From Neoscytalidium dimidiatum (lineage: Eukaryota; Ascomycota; Dothideomycetes; Botryosphaeriales; Botryosphaeriaceae): 64,000 nt of DNA. The position numbers and the translations under genes were made by a program. Shown in pieces: positions 11,011 to 22,339 of this stretch (positions are counted from its first letter, which is position 1; each line of letters opens with the position of its first letter). The notes beneath the pieces are model-generated. The model worked only from the letters and a program-made list of their open reading frames with translations, was not told where the DNA came from and ran no database searches. The DNA is taken from contig CM074695.1 in NCBI GenBank assembly GCA_037367355.1, positions 4,712,001-4,776,000 of the forward strand, written 5' to 3'.

Positions 11011-14000
11011 TCAAGATAACATAACGAGTTTAGATCGTGGGTATTCACTTGCGGTAGAGGAGCTTGGTAGAAGCCGGGTGAAGGATAGAACTTTGAGCTT
11101 GTTGCTTTTCCACCCGCTGCGATACCCAAGTATTTATATGTGTAGAACGATTCAAGGGATCTTGATAGTAAGCTGCTGATGCCTTGGATGTCCACAGATA
11201 TGACGCGTCGAAATGAACAGTGTACGATAGGCTAAGTATACTTGGTCCAAGTGTCAGAAGGCTCGACCTTACTCTATCCTACCTGTTGCTAATCGAAGCA
11301 ACAGACGAGAGAAGATCATCCGCGGAGAAAGTAGGACGTGTAATCAAGAGTGAATGCAAATACGAAGCCTTGGCCGTTGGCATCTCTCTTGGCATCCGTG
11401 TCTCTCTTAGCTGCAGGCGTCTTTCCTGGCCGCTGGTCTCTCTCTTACTATAATTCTGGTCAAATACTTAGTACGCTACGTACAAGGGAACTAAATACGC
11501 TGTAGTATCATAGAATAAATGCCCTTATACTATTGTATAACATATTATACGAGACGTCTGACAGTGTTTGATGGTGCTCTGCTGTAAAAGCTGTCCGCCT
11601 GTGCATACAGATTTCATGCCAAGCAACACTAACTTTGTACAAGCTACAAAGCCTCCCCTTACGACTCGGCTGTTTCCGAGCGGCTCCCGAGCGGTTTCCA
11701 AATGATATTGGGCCTGTGGCAGTGTTGATTGGCCTAAGACCACCATTTACCTGGTAGTTTCAGGCGTTCAACATAGAAAGTCGATGGAAGCAGAACGTGG
11801 AATGGAAAGTATGCCTTGACTCGGCTTCCTAGAAGTACATGACACGTGCTGTAGTTGCAGGCGAGAGTGTCGTTAGTGCCTCCGCCGCGAAAAGGGTTAA
11901 AGAAGTCCGTGCGAAGCTAGGCCAACCAATAGAATATCGTAGAATCGCTGCACACGGGGACTAATGGCACCATGTGGACGTTCGCCTGCAACTGCAATGT
12001 TCTGCCCACCGCTGGCTCAGCCACCGCAACGACGAACAAACAGATTCCCGGGATTGCTGTCACAGGGGCGTCGTCGCTTCACCGCTACGGAGGAACCTAA
12101 TCGTCGTTTGACCTCAACTGACGGACCGCATATCGTGTAGAACTTCAAAAATATCCTAGCAGTCGGCCGGCGAGGGGGATGGGTTACTGAAAGAGTTCAT
12201 AAACAAATTTTCATGCTTCAGCTGATGACGCAGCCCCAAGAAAATGATTCATGCTGCGCTTGTGGCAATACGGGGTACATCAACGTGCAACCTTAAAAAG
12301 TTAGCCCATGTAGCAATAGTCATGGAGGTTTGGCAAAATGCCTTAGTGTGAACTTTAGGAACAAATACGCATCTTGAAGCGACACTAGACTTCGCAGGCA
12401 GAGAAGCCACCTCCGTGCGGGGCTGCTGAATCGGTCATAGCATTGGAAAAAGGTCATACGATGATGACGTGTCTATAATTTCTAACTGCATTGAAAAAAA
12501 AGTAGGTAATTCATAGGAGAAGTGAAGGCAGAGAATACTTACACATGATGTCTAGCCTGGCATACGACGAGATGCGCATTAGTCTGGCAAAGGTTCTTTG
12601 GCATTTTGATCTAGACCTATGCGCTGACAGTGAGAATTGGGCAGATCGAGAAACTTACTCGCTTTGGGAAAAGCCAGAACTGTGGATGCGGGCGAAGCCA
12701 CTTTAGTAGTTAAAATCCCCTATTCTCTTCATTAGAGACTTGGAGAAGAAGCAGATCCGAGAAAGGGAACGTCGGTTGCTGTCTAGTCTCCAATCATTTA
12801 CCGATCGTCTTCTCCGCTACTGATGGAATTTGCAAATAAGAGATGTCTAGAAGTGCCTGAAGCCACAGCTGACGCCAAGATAACGTAACTTGGGCTTAGC
12901 GGTTCGCTTAACTAGCTTAGCTGGGACCCTGAACCGAAGATCACAAGCTTGACCTCCACTCCTCGCTGCTTCTACAGTGACCTCCTTCAGCATACAACCA
13001 CTGTTCCTAGCCGCTTTATATCCCTCAGCATCTACACTGTCTTTGACATCGGGGCCTCGGCCCGAACTGGCCTCTCAGATGGAACGCCATAATTCGAGGC
13101 GAGGCGTGTAGCAGCCCGCTTCTCGTGAACAAGTGGCAAACTGTAGGACTATATTAAGGCCACTAGCCAGCACTGAAAATCAGTGCGGCGTCGTACTTTT
13201 TCAGTTCGACACAAACTCTTGTTGCAGGACTACTTCGCCGCTACAACGACAATAAACCACTATATTACTAGACACACAACGTATGCGGGCCTATGCCTCT
13301 TGAGCTACATAGGCTAGAGCTGCTTCCTGACGCCCTGCTACCGCCTATACACCGCTCCCCGCGCTGTTGCATCGTATCCCAGGCAGAGGTATTGCCCACC
13401 AATGTAATTTCACTGCTAAGAACCGCTCGTTACGTGACATTACTGGCGCTCTAGTCGTACTGCTGTGCTGTGCCTCATTGTCGCCTAGGTGGGGCGCTAC
13501 TACCATTCCGTGATCGATCTACGCTGTCGCGATCCGACCCTCGAGCGCCGGTTAGAGCAGTCCCTGCTCTGTTGGAAATCTCTCCCTCCCACCTAACAGA
13601 TCTATCACCAGCTGGTTGACAGCTATCGCATCCTCGGGCTACTCTTGCCCCGCCAAGCCCGCCGTGCGGTCAGCAACAGTTCTGCCGCGGATGTCGCAAG
13701 CCCTGTCGAAGACGAGCATCCGCCCCTTGGGGAACTGGTCACCAAAGCCCTCAGTATCATCGCTTCCAACCCGCCTTTTCCCAGAGCGTCCGCGTTCGAG
13801 GAATGCTGCTGCTCGTCATGGGTCCCGAAGTGGGCTTCGACGATCAGGCCTAGTGGCCGCGCGCTCATCACCGACTGTTTCGCCCGCTTTCACGCTCTCA
13901 CCCGCGTCCGACACTTCATCCTCGCTTCAGAGTCTGTCAGCGAAACTTGGCGTCTTCGAGATTCAGGCTCTGGCTCGAGCTCTGTTGAAAAGAAGCTAAC

Positions 14001-15326
14001 CCTCGTATTGATCTGACCGCCCTTTGTGCTCAGTCCTCATGGGGGATCAACGTCGAGTGCAGGACTGGTAAAGTAAATACGGAAGAGCACAACGACTATT
14101 GTATGTCCCCCTCTTTGACCGGGTCTAAAATCAAAGAACCAAGCGAGCCTAGTAGCTTGGCGCGCATGAAGTGTTGGCTGGCATCTGAGTGACCTCGACT
14201 AGACAGCCCGTTGGTCGAGGAGCACATTCTGTGAAGCAAAGGAATTAGGTTTCAGTTGATAAAATAGTGGCACTGAAAAGTGTGGGTGTTTAGAGGAGAA
14301 AAAGTCGTTAGAAAGAAAGAATGAAGGGAAAAGCTAATGACCGACTCGGCCTCGGAGTTTCTATTCCCTTCACTCCATCCTCCGCAGCACCACGATATTC
14401 CGACACGCAGACATCTCCATCTCTCAGCCAGCCCCGTCTCAATCGCTTCTCTCGGTTCGGACTTTGTTAGTCCAAGAGAGAATGCCTCTGCTTCGTATCC
14501 AGGCACGCGGTACGGTCGCAAGCTTTTTTTTTTTTTTTTGTTCTTTTCTTTTGGCGCGTGTTGAATTTCCTGACTAAGGGGAGCAAGACGCGGAGCAAAG
14601 CAGCTCGTGGTGTCTGAGTGGGCCGAGTAATTCCGCAATAGCCACTTCCAGCCCTGTGAAGACAACGCCAAAGGGGGGTGGATATGTCTTCAGCTGTACA
14701 TCGCGGCGAACTCCAGCTTCGAGAATGCGCTCTCGCTTCAGAAAGTCGCGCATTTTAGACGCTGCTCACGCTAGTTGTCCAACCAGAATCAGACTTTGCG
14801 GCTGTCGGTGGAGCCTCAGACGCACGCCGCTGGTCTGGACCAAGAGCCAATTCCCAGGTATGAGGCTCGCCTTATCGTCCCCGACACCGTGGTCCCGCGT
14901 GGCCATTGCAGGCCACTCCCGGACGGCCTGCCCCGCCGCCGTTAAACCTTGGAAGCCCGCTAGGCTGACCTCGGGTACTCGCCCCGCCAGGCGGATTGCG
15001 ACAAACCGCGAGCTGCTCGTCATCATTGCTTGGACCTCTCACGCGCATAACCGTCAATCTGCCCCTTGTGCCAAACACGGAAACGGAGACTATTCTTTGC
15101 TGTAGTTCTAAGCCTAATTCGGATGACCCTATCGGACCTCGCCGAGACCCAGCAAGGTGCCCCCAATAAGCTTCCCGTTGCGATCGCAATGCGCCTCTTC
15201 ACACATCTACCGCCCAGGTATAGTACATATGATCCTCTAAAAATGACGTTGGCCATAGCGACCGTTGGATCTTCGTCATTCGTAAGACAATGAGTGCGAG
15301 CAAAGACAAAAGAGAAAGGGAAGGCG
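11011..15326. other. Gene-poor stretch, 4.3 kb
   Basis: No gene recognised on either strand. The longest open frames are 123-149 codons (plus strand at 13616-14016 and 14656-15105; minus strand at 14252-14671), overlap in several frames, and lack domains or codon patterns that convince. It separates the degenerate hydrolase/GMC pair from the cluster regulator and may hold decayed gene or transposon remains. Confidence 0.5.
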
Positions 15327-17298
15327 TTATAATGCCTGCGATTCCCATCTACTCAGGCAGTCCTGTGCAATCTTGCTGACATGCACGAGGCCCCTCAACG
15401 CCTCCTGGAGCGACACCTGCATCTCAAATGCCGGATCCAGATGCGGGTTTGACCTGAGGAAATCGAGACAGAAGTACACGAGAACTGGCATGAAGGGGTG
15501 AACCTGACGGGTCCGCATCACCAGGGATTAGCGAGTGCTTCTTGCAAAGCGGAGATGCCGGCTGCGGCAGGCTTACCTTGAAGTGGCTTAGCTGGGCGAG
15601 CGATTTCGAAAGAGTGACCATCTGCTGGGCGGCGGCGGCGGCGCGGTCCTCGTACTCGTTGATGACGCTTTGGTGGTCGTCCAGGCCCCAAGGTGCCGCC
15701 CGGCTGGCCTTGTGGAGCATCAGCACCGCGGCCTGCGCCGCCATGTGCGTGAACAGGGGCATCGGGTCTATGTACACCAGGGCACACGGATCGTACGCGG
15801 ACATGCTTTCCAGGCGCTGCGTGAGCCGCGTGTCTAGCCGCCGGTGCCGGTCCCAGAAGTCGAGCGAGAAGTAGCCGTACGTATGCTCGACGGTGCCCTG
15901 CTGATGGTGCGAGAGGCTCTGTCCGCACAAGGTGACAAGGCGGATGAATTCCGCAAAGGTAGAGTGTGCATTTGTCTGGCAGCCGAGGTCCAGCTCCGAA
16001 AGAAAATCCATGACGATTACCTGCTCGCTTTGAAACTCGTTCTCGGGAGCAGGGAGTCGAGTCAGGATCTGGAAGAATTCAATCAGTCGGGCCCCGTCCA
16101 CCCGGATTCCCACCTGGAGGGGGGAGGGGCCATACTCACCACGTGTTGGTCGAATGTCAACGGCAGGTGATCCAGGAGACTGATGAAGCGGTCGATGGTG
16201 TAGGCCATCCAGAAAGTTCTGCGCCGCTCTTCTACCTCCGCCCAACTCAGCGTCGATGGTGACTCGACGCCGACTCCGTCAGGGCCGTCGATATTGTGCA
16301 GCTTTATTAGCACCGCGAACCGGAAGCACTTCCCCGCGCTTATCCAACCTTTCTGGTAGCCAACGCGCATGAGCTCGTAGATTGACAGTAGCGCCAAAGC
16401 CTGGACCTGCTCGATCTGGATGCAGTCTGCGTGCAACGTGTCCAGGCTGTCCAGCATCAATCGTGCGTGTGCGTACAAGTCATCCTGCAGGTACTGGAAT
16501 TGGCTGGACGTAGACACGGCCAGCGTCCACATGGCGTGCTGCAAACAGGAAAAAGCATTCACCTCGCTCAGCTGCGAGCACCTAGTCCGTGAGAAGTAGT
16601 GGCGCTTGCAAAGGATTGGGCAGAAAGTATGCGCTCTGTCAAAGTAGAGGTGGTCCCTACCGTTCCCCCATACGATCAGCCATGCGTCAAGATTTCCAAA
16701 GATCGGGTCGTCTGCAGAACGTACAGATCTGCCCGTACCAAGTCGGAGATGCGGTCAACCGGGGAAATTCCAATTAAGGGAGGCGTTCTCAGATCCACAG
16801 CGGAACCGTTGGGCGACAGGCTGCATTCTACGTGCTTATCCTGCATGCTATCGTGCATGTTCTGGACAAGCATTCCATCGAGAAACTGGACGGGGGCCGC
16901 ATTGGACTCATTCTCGTCTGGAAACGTCATAAACTCGTTGTCGAACGTATCTCCGATATTCTGTTCCTCGAGGATCTGATCGCTCAAGCGGCGTTCGAGT
17001 GCTACTGTTAACATTGTCAGTTTGATGAAATACACTGAACGAGGGGTCGTGATTCACTAATACGGGACTGCAATGCCCGAAGGTGGCCCTTCTTGGGCCC
17101 ACGAGGCTGGCGAGTGGTGGTTCTATTGCAAATAACTCCGGACTCCTTGCACACACCGCAGGACGGCTGTCCACGATCGCATCGCAGCTTCCGCCTGCGG
17201 CACTCATCGCAAGCGAGGCCTCCTTGTTGGCGAGAACGGGGAGCTACCGATAGAGGTGAGTCCTCTTGGGTCGTAGTCTTGGGGCTTGAGGGCATCAT
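15327..17298 (-). CDS. Zn2Cys6 transcription factor, likely cluster regulator
   Basis: A fungal binuclear-zinc transcription factor, about 566-568 aa. The N-terminus carries [11 protein letters not shown] and [11 protein letters not shown], the full six-cysteine Zn2Cys6 pattern, followed by a basic linker. The rest is a fungal_trans middle homology region ([15 protein letters not shown], then [20 protein letters not shown]). Five exons: 17298-about 17058, 17004-16725, 16656-16140, 16068-15577 and 15503-15327. The first donor could be GTGAAT (17057) or GTATTA (17063); both keep the frame. It is divergent from an FSH1 hydrolase and lies at the left edge of the polyketide cluster, so pathway-specific control is a reasonable inference. 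Proteins of this class bind CGG triplets; see the CGG-containing promoter repeats listed below. Confidence 0.9.
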
Positions 17299-17852
17299 TG
17301 CTCTTGACGGCCCCGACCATGCACCCTTGGAGGGGGCTTTTTGTAGATGGCGTCCTCGCTACATGGACAATTGCGAGTCGCAATTAGGAGCTGATTCGCA
17401 CCTAGATGCGACCATGCTTAGGTCGTGTCATAACCCTTCCAAGGCCTGATTACCGGCAGACCGCGGGTTGAGGTGCTTTGCATGTGTACGTGGGCAAACC
17501 GGTCTCTCCGTGACACACTTCCCTATCACAGGGGTGGCGCCTTAGTCATAGTACATTCGAAGAAAAAGGTAATAATAAGCGAAAGTAGAACCCGCCCTAT
17601 GATCCGTGCCGGGAACCACCAACAACGCTGCTGTTGTGGACAACTTTAATCCTCCCAGTCTGAGTACAATACAAGTGCGTCGCTCGTGTTATGCAGTTTA
17701 AGATTAGAGGGGCTGGTGCCCATCACCGAACTTCTCAGCAGGGCTGATATCCACCTCCGAACCTCTTAGCAGCGCCACAACCCGCTGCACAACCCCGACC
17801 TGTGTCATCACCATTCCGCCGCTGAGTGCCGCAGAAATATTCGTACGCAATA
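17299..17852. promoter_or_regulatory. Divergent promoter, regulator / FSH1 hydrolase
   Basis: A 554-bp spacer between two divergent starts. It contains an inverted CGG-N5-CCG element at 17500-17510 (CGGTCTCTCCG), a classical layout for Zn2Cys6 dimers. The same layout occurs in the PKS1/PKS2 promoter. Use by the neighbouring regulator is inference. Confidence 0.4.
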
Positions 17853-18605
17853 ATGGACAGTCAGACCGAGGCCACCACGCTCCACCTACCCCGCATTCTC
17901 TGCCTTCACGGCGGTGGTACGAACGCACGCATCTTCCGAGCTCAATGCCGCAGCCTGTCTAGCCTGCTTCGACGTAAGTTCCGGCTCGTATTTGCAGACG
18001 CGCCGTTCCCCTCCGAGGCCGGGCCAGACGTGCTCTCGGTGTACAAGGATTGGGGTCCCTTCAAGGCCTGGTTCCAGTGGGCCCCCGACGAGCCGGAGCG
18101 AGATATTGAAGCCCACTACGCGGCAATACAGACCAACTTGGACTCGGCTATGCGCGAGGACGACCGGAAGGGAGCTACAGGCGAATGGGTCGCGCTGCTT
18201 GGTTTCAGTCAGGGCGCCAAACTGGCGGGCAGCCTACTTCTGCTCGAGCAGCAACGTCGTGCCAGTCTGCACCTTGGCACGCCGCCTGAGAAGCTGGGTC
18301 CTAGCCTGAGATTTGCGGTCCTGCTGGCCGGACGGGCGCCCTTGGTGAATCTCCTTCCTGTCGGGGACGACGCGCAGGCCCCGGCACTGCTGCAACTGCC
18401 GACAATCCACGTGCACGGACTGTTGGATCCAGGGTTGTCGTTGCACAGGCAGTTGCGGCAGCAATGCTGCGAAGAGAAGTCCACGAAGCTGGTGGAATGG
18501 CAGGGAAACCACCGACTGCCCATCAAGACTCAAGACACGGTGGCGATCGTTCAGGCCATCCTGGCAACCGCTGAAGAAACTGGGGTGCTGAATAGCGGTG
18601 TTTGA
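17853..18605 (+). CDS. FSH1-family serine hydrolase (LovG/AfoC-like)
   Basis: A single-exon alpha/beta-hydrolase of 250 aa (259 if the upstream in-frame ATG at 17826 is used). It starts with the typical FSH1 signature PRILCLHGGGTNARIF. It has FADAPFPSEAGPDV, the nucleophile elbow LLGFSQGAKLAG, and the late His in EWQGNHRLP; the Asp is probably in VHGLLDPG. In fungal clusters this family trims or releases polyketide chains from PKSs that lack a thioesterase (LovG) or removes aberrant chains. A similar hydrolase accompanies NR-PKSs with R domains in azaphilone and citrinin-type clusters. It is divergent from the regulator. A second member lies at 60817-61701. Confidence 0.9.
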   Translation: MDSQTEATTLHLPRILCLHGGGTNARIFRAQCRSLSSLLRRKFRLVFADAPFPSEAGPDVLSVYKDWGPFKAWFQWAPDEPERDIEAHYAAIQTNLDSAMREDDRKGATGEWVALLGFSQGAKLAGSLLLLEQQRRASLHLGTPPEKLGPSLRFAVLLAGRAPLVNLLPVGDDAQAPALLQLPTIHVHGLLDPGLSLHRQLRQQCCEEKSTKLVEWQGNHRLPIKTQDTVAIVQAILATAEETGVLNSGV

Positions 18606-19126
18606 ATCACGCATTCGCTTATACGTACGAACTTAAAAAGGAACATGAAAATCAGGTACTTCCGCAAGCCCTGAGGGCATATTTCAGACCTTCACATCCA
18701 GATTCTACTTAGTACCCCGTGGTAGTTCAAACATCAATTTGGAGATTGGCTGGCCCGATCATAGGTTGCTGAAAAGCTTGCCGAGGCTAGCGTGGTGCTT
18801 GTAGGCTTCTCTCCCGTCCAGACTACCAGTGACTAAAGCAGTGCATAGCCTCATGAACCCACAATACCACCGAAGCCGAGCAGTAGTTCAAAGTATAATC
18901 GGGCGTCTCTCGGGTGCGTTACTTGATACCGTGATTCGAAAATGAAACGGAGTGGGTCGTACCAGCAAGCCTTAACGGGCACCGGAGGCGAAGCATTCAA
19001 TCGGTGCCGTGTTGGAGACTTCGGTTAACTTTACACATGGCACCTTGTGATGTCTTTGGAACTAGCACCGGGATGCCCGCTGACACTAACCGAAGCTGCC
19101 CAAGTCCCCGCAGGTGGACACGTGCT
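18606..19126. other. Intergenic region between convergent genes
   Basis: About 520 bp between the 3' ends of the FSH1 hydrolase and the DUF2306-like gene. Nothing recognised. Confidence 0.5.
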
Positions 19127-20269
19127 CTAGTAGGAGCCTCGGCGCGCCGGTATCCAAGGGTCTGCGTCCCCAAGCTTCTCGACGGTCAGGCCAGCATTGC
19201 CAGGGTTCCGCATTCCAGCCTGCAGCTGCCGTTTGTATGAGAAAAGTCGTAATCGTTCGGCCTCTCGCGGAGTAAGTTGCAACTAAGAGGAGCGCGGTCA
19301 GCTCCCTGATTCGTGTCAGAGTACGGGCGAGCGGGACCAAAGTGCAGCTCACATATACTTCCACTCCGATTGCGTGGAGAGCAAGAGCGAGCCACAGAGC
19401 CATGCCGAACGTGACTCCCAGGGCTGCGCTTGCTTCGGCGGCTGTGCTGCCAAAATTGGCGTTGACCACTACTTGCTGGCCGGGATTCGAGCCGTCGTAG
19501 AAACTGATACATTCCGGATAGTGCTGAAGTGTGGCTTCCATCTGGGAGTTGAAGATGTAATCCAGTTGACCGCATGGGCGCGCTGTGTAGTAGTTTTTCT
19601 GTCTCGCCACGATCCTGGCTGCGGTGATGACAATAATGCGAACGGTAATAATGCAGCCTGCCTGCTATGAGTCAGCAGCAGCCGAGGAGGACCACGGTGG
19701 GGAGATACTACATAGAGCCAGCCCCTCAACATCCATGCCCGATGCTGGTCGATTTGTAACATCTTTACGTTGTAGTACGCGAGCGACATAGCGCCCACCG
19801 TCATGATCGCCAACACCCCTGAAGCGACTTGTGTCTCGACTTCTCCGCCAAAGGAGTACCGGACAAACATGAACATCCCGGCGGTGCCGATAAGAAAAAG
19901 CGCCAGAACGAGGTAGCCGTTGATCCGGTGGAACCTCATGGCCTTGTGGCGTACGACAGGTACGAATTGAAAGACAGCGAGAAACCCCGCAGGCAGGACG
20001 CTCCCGAGATGCATGAGCATTCCGACTCTGTAGATTCCGTGGTCATACCAGTAACATTCCCCGGGTGATGCCGTACTGATGGTGCGACCTATCCTCTCCC
20101 GGTTGCAGTAAACTCCATCATAGTCCAGGTACTGGAATTTGGCCAGAGTAAACCCCAGCATAGCGCCACCGAAAACAATGAATAATATAAAGTTGTATCC
20201 CTTGGCAAAGCCGCTCCCGCGCCGGATTTTCGCCCATGCTGTGGCTTCGAATGGACTGAGGATCCGCAT
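19127..20269 (-). CDS. DUF2306-like multi-pass membrane protein
   Basis: Predicted 340 aa in three exons: 20269-19712, 19661-19353 and 19282-19127. The last exon was chosen over two alternative readings because it gives LTPREAERLRLFSYKRQL and NPGNAGLTVEKLGDADPW, the conserved C-terminal pattern of this family. Hydrophobic segments include NFILFIVFGGAMLGFTLA, YLVLALFLIGTAGMFMFVRY, VLAIMTVGAMSLAYYNV, and another around the exon 2/3 boundary. HRAWMLRGWLY is the characteristic His/Arg motif on the membrane side. Members are predicted membrane proteins of unknown role and recur in fungal secondary-metabolite clusters. A role in redox chemistry or export cannot be told from the sequence. Confidence 0.8.
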
Positions 20270-20399
20270 TTCGACTGGCGAGCTCCTGTGTTTGTTCTTG
20301 TCTGATCCGACCTGACGCGCATTCTCTCCCGTGCTTTTATGGCAGTCGGACGTGCACTTCGATCCCGGATTACTATCAACTGATTGTCTAAATGTGCCG

Positions 20400-21436
20400 A
20401 AGATCGAGAATTAACATCGCTAATTCTTAGTTATAAGACCGAAAATCTAAATATATAAGAATAAAGTCGGCGCTAGCACTAAATAATTTCCAAGTAGATA
20501 GATAACGTAATCGGAGTATCTATACTCAGACGGAGAAACTTTAAAAAATAGCCGTAGCTTAAAATAATAAATTTAAAAATAGAACTTAAATTCTAACTTT
20601 TATTTCTACTAATAAATAATATTACTATTTTATTATTTTCTATTATTTATTAGCTTTCTAGATTTATATAAAAAATTAAATATAAATAAAGAATTTAAAA
20701 ATATTAATAAATAAAAATAATAAATAAATAAATAGTAAATAATATTATATAAATAATATAAAAGCTAATAGTTTCTATATATTTTATAATAAAATTAATT
20801 TATATTTAATATAAATTATAAAATAAAAATTTACTATATAAAAATATAAGTTTTTAAAGATATTAAAAATATATAAAAATTATATAATAATTTAAAAGTT
20901 AATAAAGAAATAAAATTAAAAAAAAATTAAAAAATTAGTATTTATAAATAGATAATTTAATTAAAAAAAGTTTAATTAGTTAATTTTAATTAAAATTATA
21001 TTTTTTTTATTTTATTATTAGAATTTTATTAATTATATATTAATAGCCTTTTTTTTATAATAGTTTTTAATTATTTATCTATCTATAGTCTAGTATATAA
21101 TAAAATATATATAATTTTATTTTATTAAAGAATATTTATTAGTAAATTTAAATATAATTTAAATAAAATATTAAATTATAAATGAATAGTTAAAAAGACT
21201 TATATAATTTTTATATAATTATTATTATAATATGGTCTTTATAAAAAGAATATAATAATTTTAAAAAGAAATATAAGAATCTAAATAGTAGAATAAGATA
21301 TTATATAAAAAAAGCTTATATATTTAAAGTTATATAGAATCTACTAGTACTCTTAGATAATAGTATACTAAGAGTACCGCTAATAGATAATATAGAATAT
21401 TTTTATAAAATAGTATATAAGTTCTTATATATTAGA
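20400..21436. repeat. Extremely AT-rich block, probable RIP-mutated repeat
   Basis: About 1 kb almost without G or C; the 60 bases from 20641, for example, contain only five. No open frame of note. Boundaries on both sides are sharp. This composition in Pezizomycotina is typical of transposon copies heavily mutated by repeat-induced point mutation. The original element cannot be identified. Confidence 0.7.
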
Positions 21437-21780
21437 TTGTTACGAACCCCACGGGCTTTATAGCCGCGAGGGCCGCGAGCCCGCACGGGAAGACCAGGAA
21501 CACGGGACAACGGTGCGCACGAGAACACCAGCAGGCAACAACGACTGCCCGCACGGGAAGGACGCCTACGGGCGCAACGACTAGGAAGAGGGCACGGGCC
21601 AACGTAGAGCCGCAGGGGACGAAGGACCGCACGGGCGGGAATTAGGAAAGCCGACAAGGATAAGAGTATCGCGGTAATATCGTCCGCTAGCACTAGCAGA
21701 AGTCGGATTCCCGAAAAGCAGGCTTTAGCGCCCGAGTCACGTAAAACCCATAGGACCCACACGGGATCAGAACTAATCCA
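21437..21780. repeat. GC-rich island with recurrent CACGGG words
   Basis: A 340-bp segment inside the AT-rich block with normal to high GC content. The word CACGGG recurs at least seven times, with one TACGGG variant. It begins TGTTACGAACCC, which recalls the start of fungal Ty3/gypsy LTRs, but no matching 3' terminus or target-site duplication was found. It does not look coding, although one minus-strand frame is open for 119 codons. Confidence 0.4.
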
Positions 21781-21820
21781 AACCTCTAATCTAAGGCTCT
21801 AATCCAATACTATAATCCCC

Positions 21821-22070
21821 AGATTGCCATAGCTTTTCTACAGTATATAGACACACTCGTTAGATAGTATTTTGACCCTCGTAGTCAACTTAAAGTTCTA
21901 ATTTAATACTATATTAACTTAGAGGTAACAAGGCCTACTAAACTCCCACGTTACGTAACTTCTTATTCTATTATTACTCCCCTTTCCTCGTCTTTAAGGT
22001 AAACCCTTCGATAAATCCGAACCTACTAGGTGACTCCGAAGCCTAGTGGTAGAGGCCCCGTCGTTATATA
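21821..22070. repeat. Direct repeat, copy A
   Basis: About 250 bp, repeated 269-270 bp downstream. The last 150 bp is best conserved, from AGAGGTAACAAGGCCTACTA to the CCCCGTCGTTATA end. Near the 3' end, GCCTAGTGGTAGAGGC looks like a tRNA D-arm / pol III A box. This copy keeps C and G where copy B has T and A. Confidence 0.8.
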
Positions 22071-22089
22071 GATATATAATAGTTTTATT

Positions 22090-22339
22090 AGATTATATAT
22101 ACTTTTCTATTTATATATAAGCTATACTTTTTAAATAGCTTTAACCCTTATAGTTAACTTAAAATTCTAATCTAGACTTAAAGTCTAATTAGAGGTAATA
22201 AGGCCTACTAAACTTCTATATTATATAACTTCTTATTCTATTATTGCTTCTCTTTCCTCGTCTTTAAGGTAAACCCTTCGATAAACCTAAACCTGCTAGG
22301 TGACTCCGAAGCCTAGTGGTAGAGGCCCCGTCGTTATAA
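22090..22339. repeat. Direct repeat, copy B
   Basis: The second copy of the 250-bp unit. Relative to copy A most differences are C-to-T or G-to-A (for example CCCTCGTAGTCAAC against CCCTTATAGTTAAC), the RIP signature. The terminal AAGCCTAGTGGTAGAGGCCC segment is identical in both copies. Confidence 0.8.

Noticed and set aside
13616..14016. Overlapping open frames of about 125 codons as candidate genes
   Set aside because: Open in several frames at once, no conserved motif, no convincing start context or splice partner.
19186..19610. Alternative C-terminal readings of the DUF2306-like gene ending at 19186 or 19086
   Set aside because: The splice at 19352/19283 gives the family-typical LTPREAERLRL ending; the alternatives give non-conserved tails.
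22030..22065. A tRNA gene in the tandem repeat, suggested by the D-arm-like GCCTAGTGGTAGAGGC
   Set aside because: No anticodon arm, T-arm or acceptor stem could be folded around it in either copy; kept only as a possible pol III-derived repeat.
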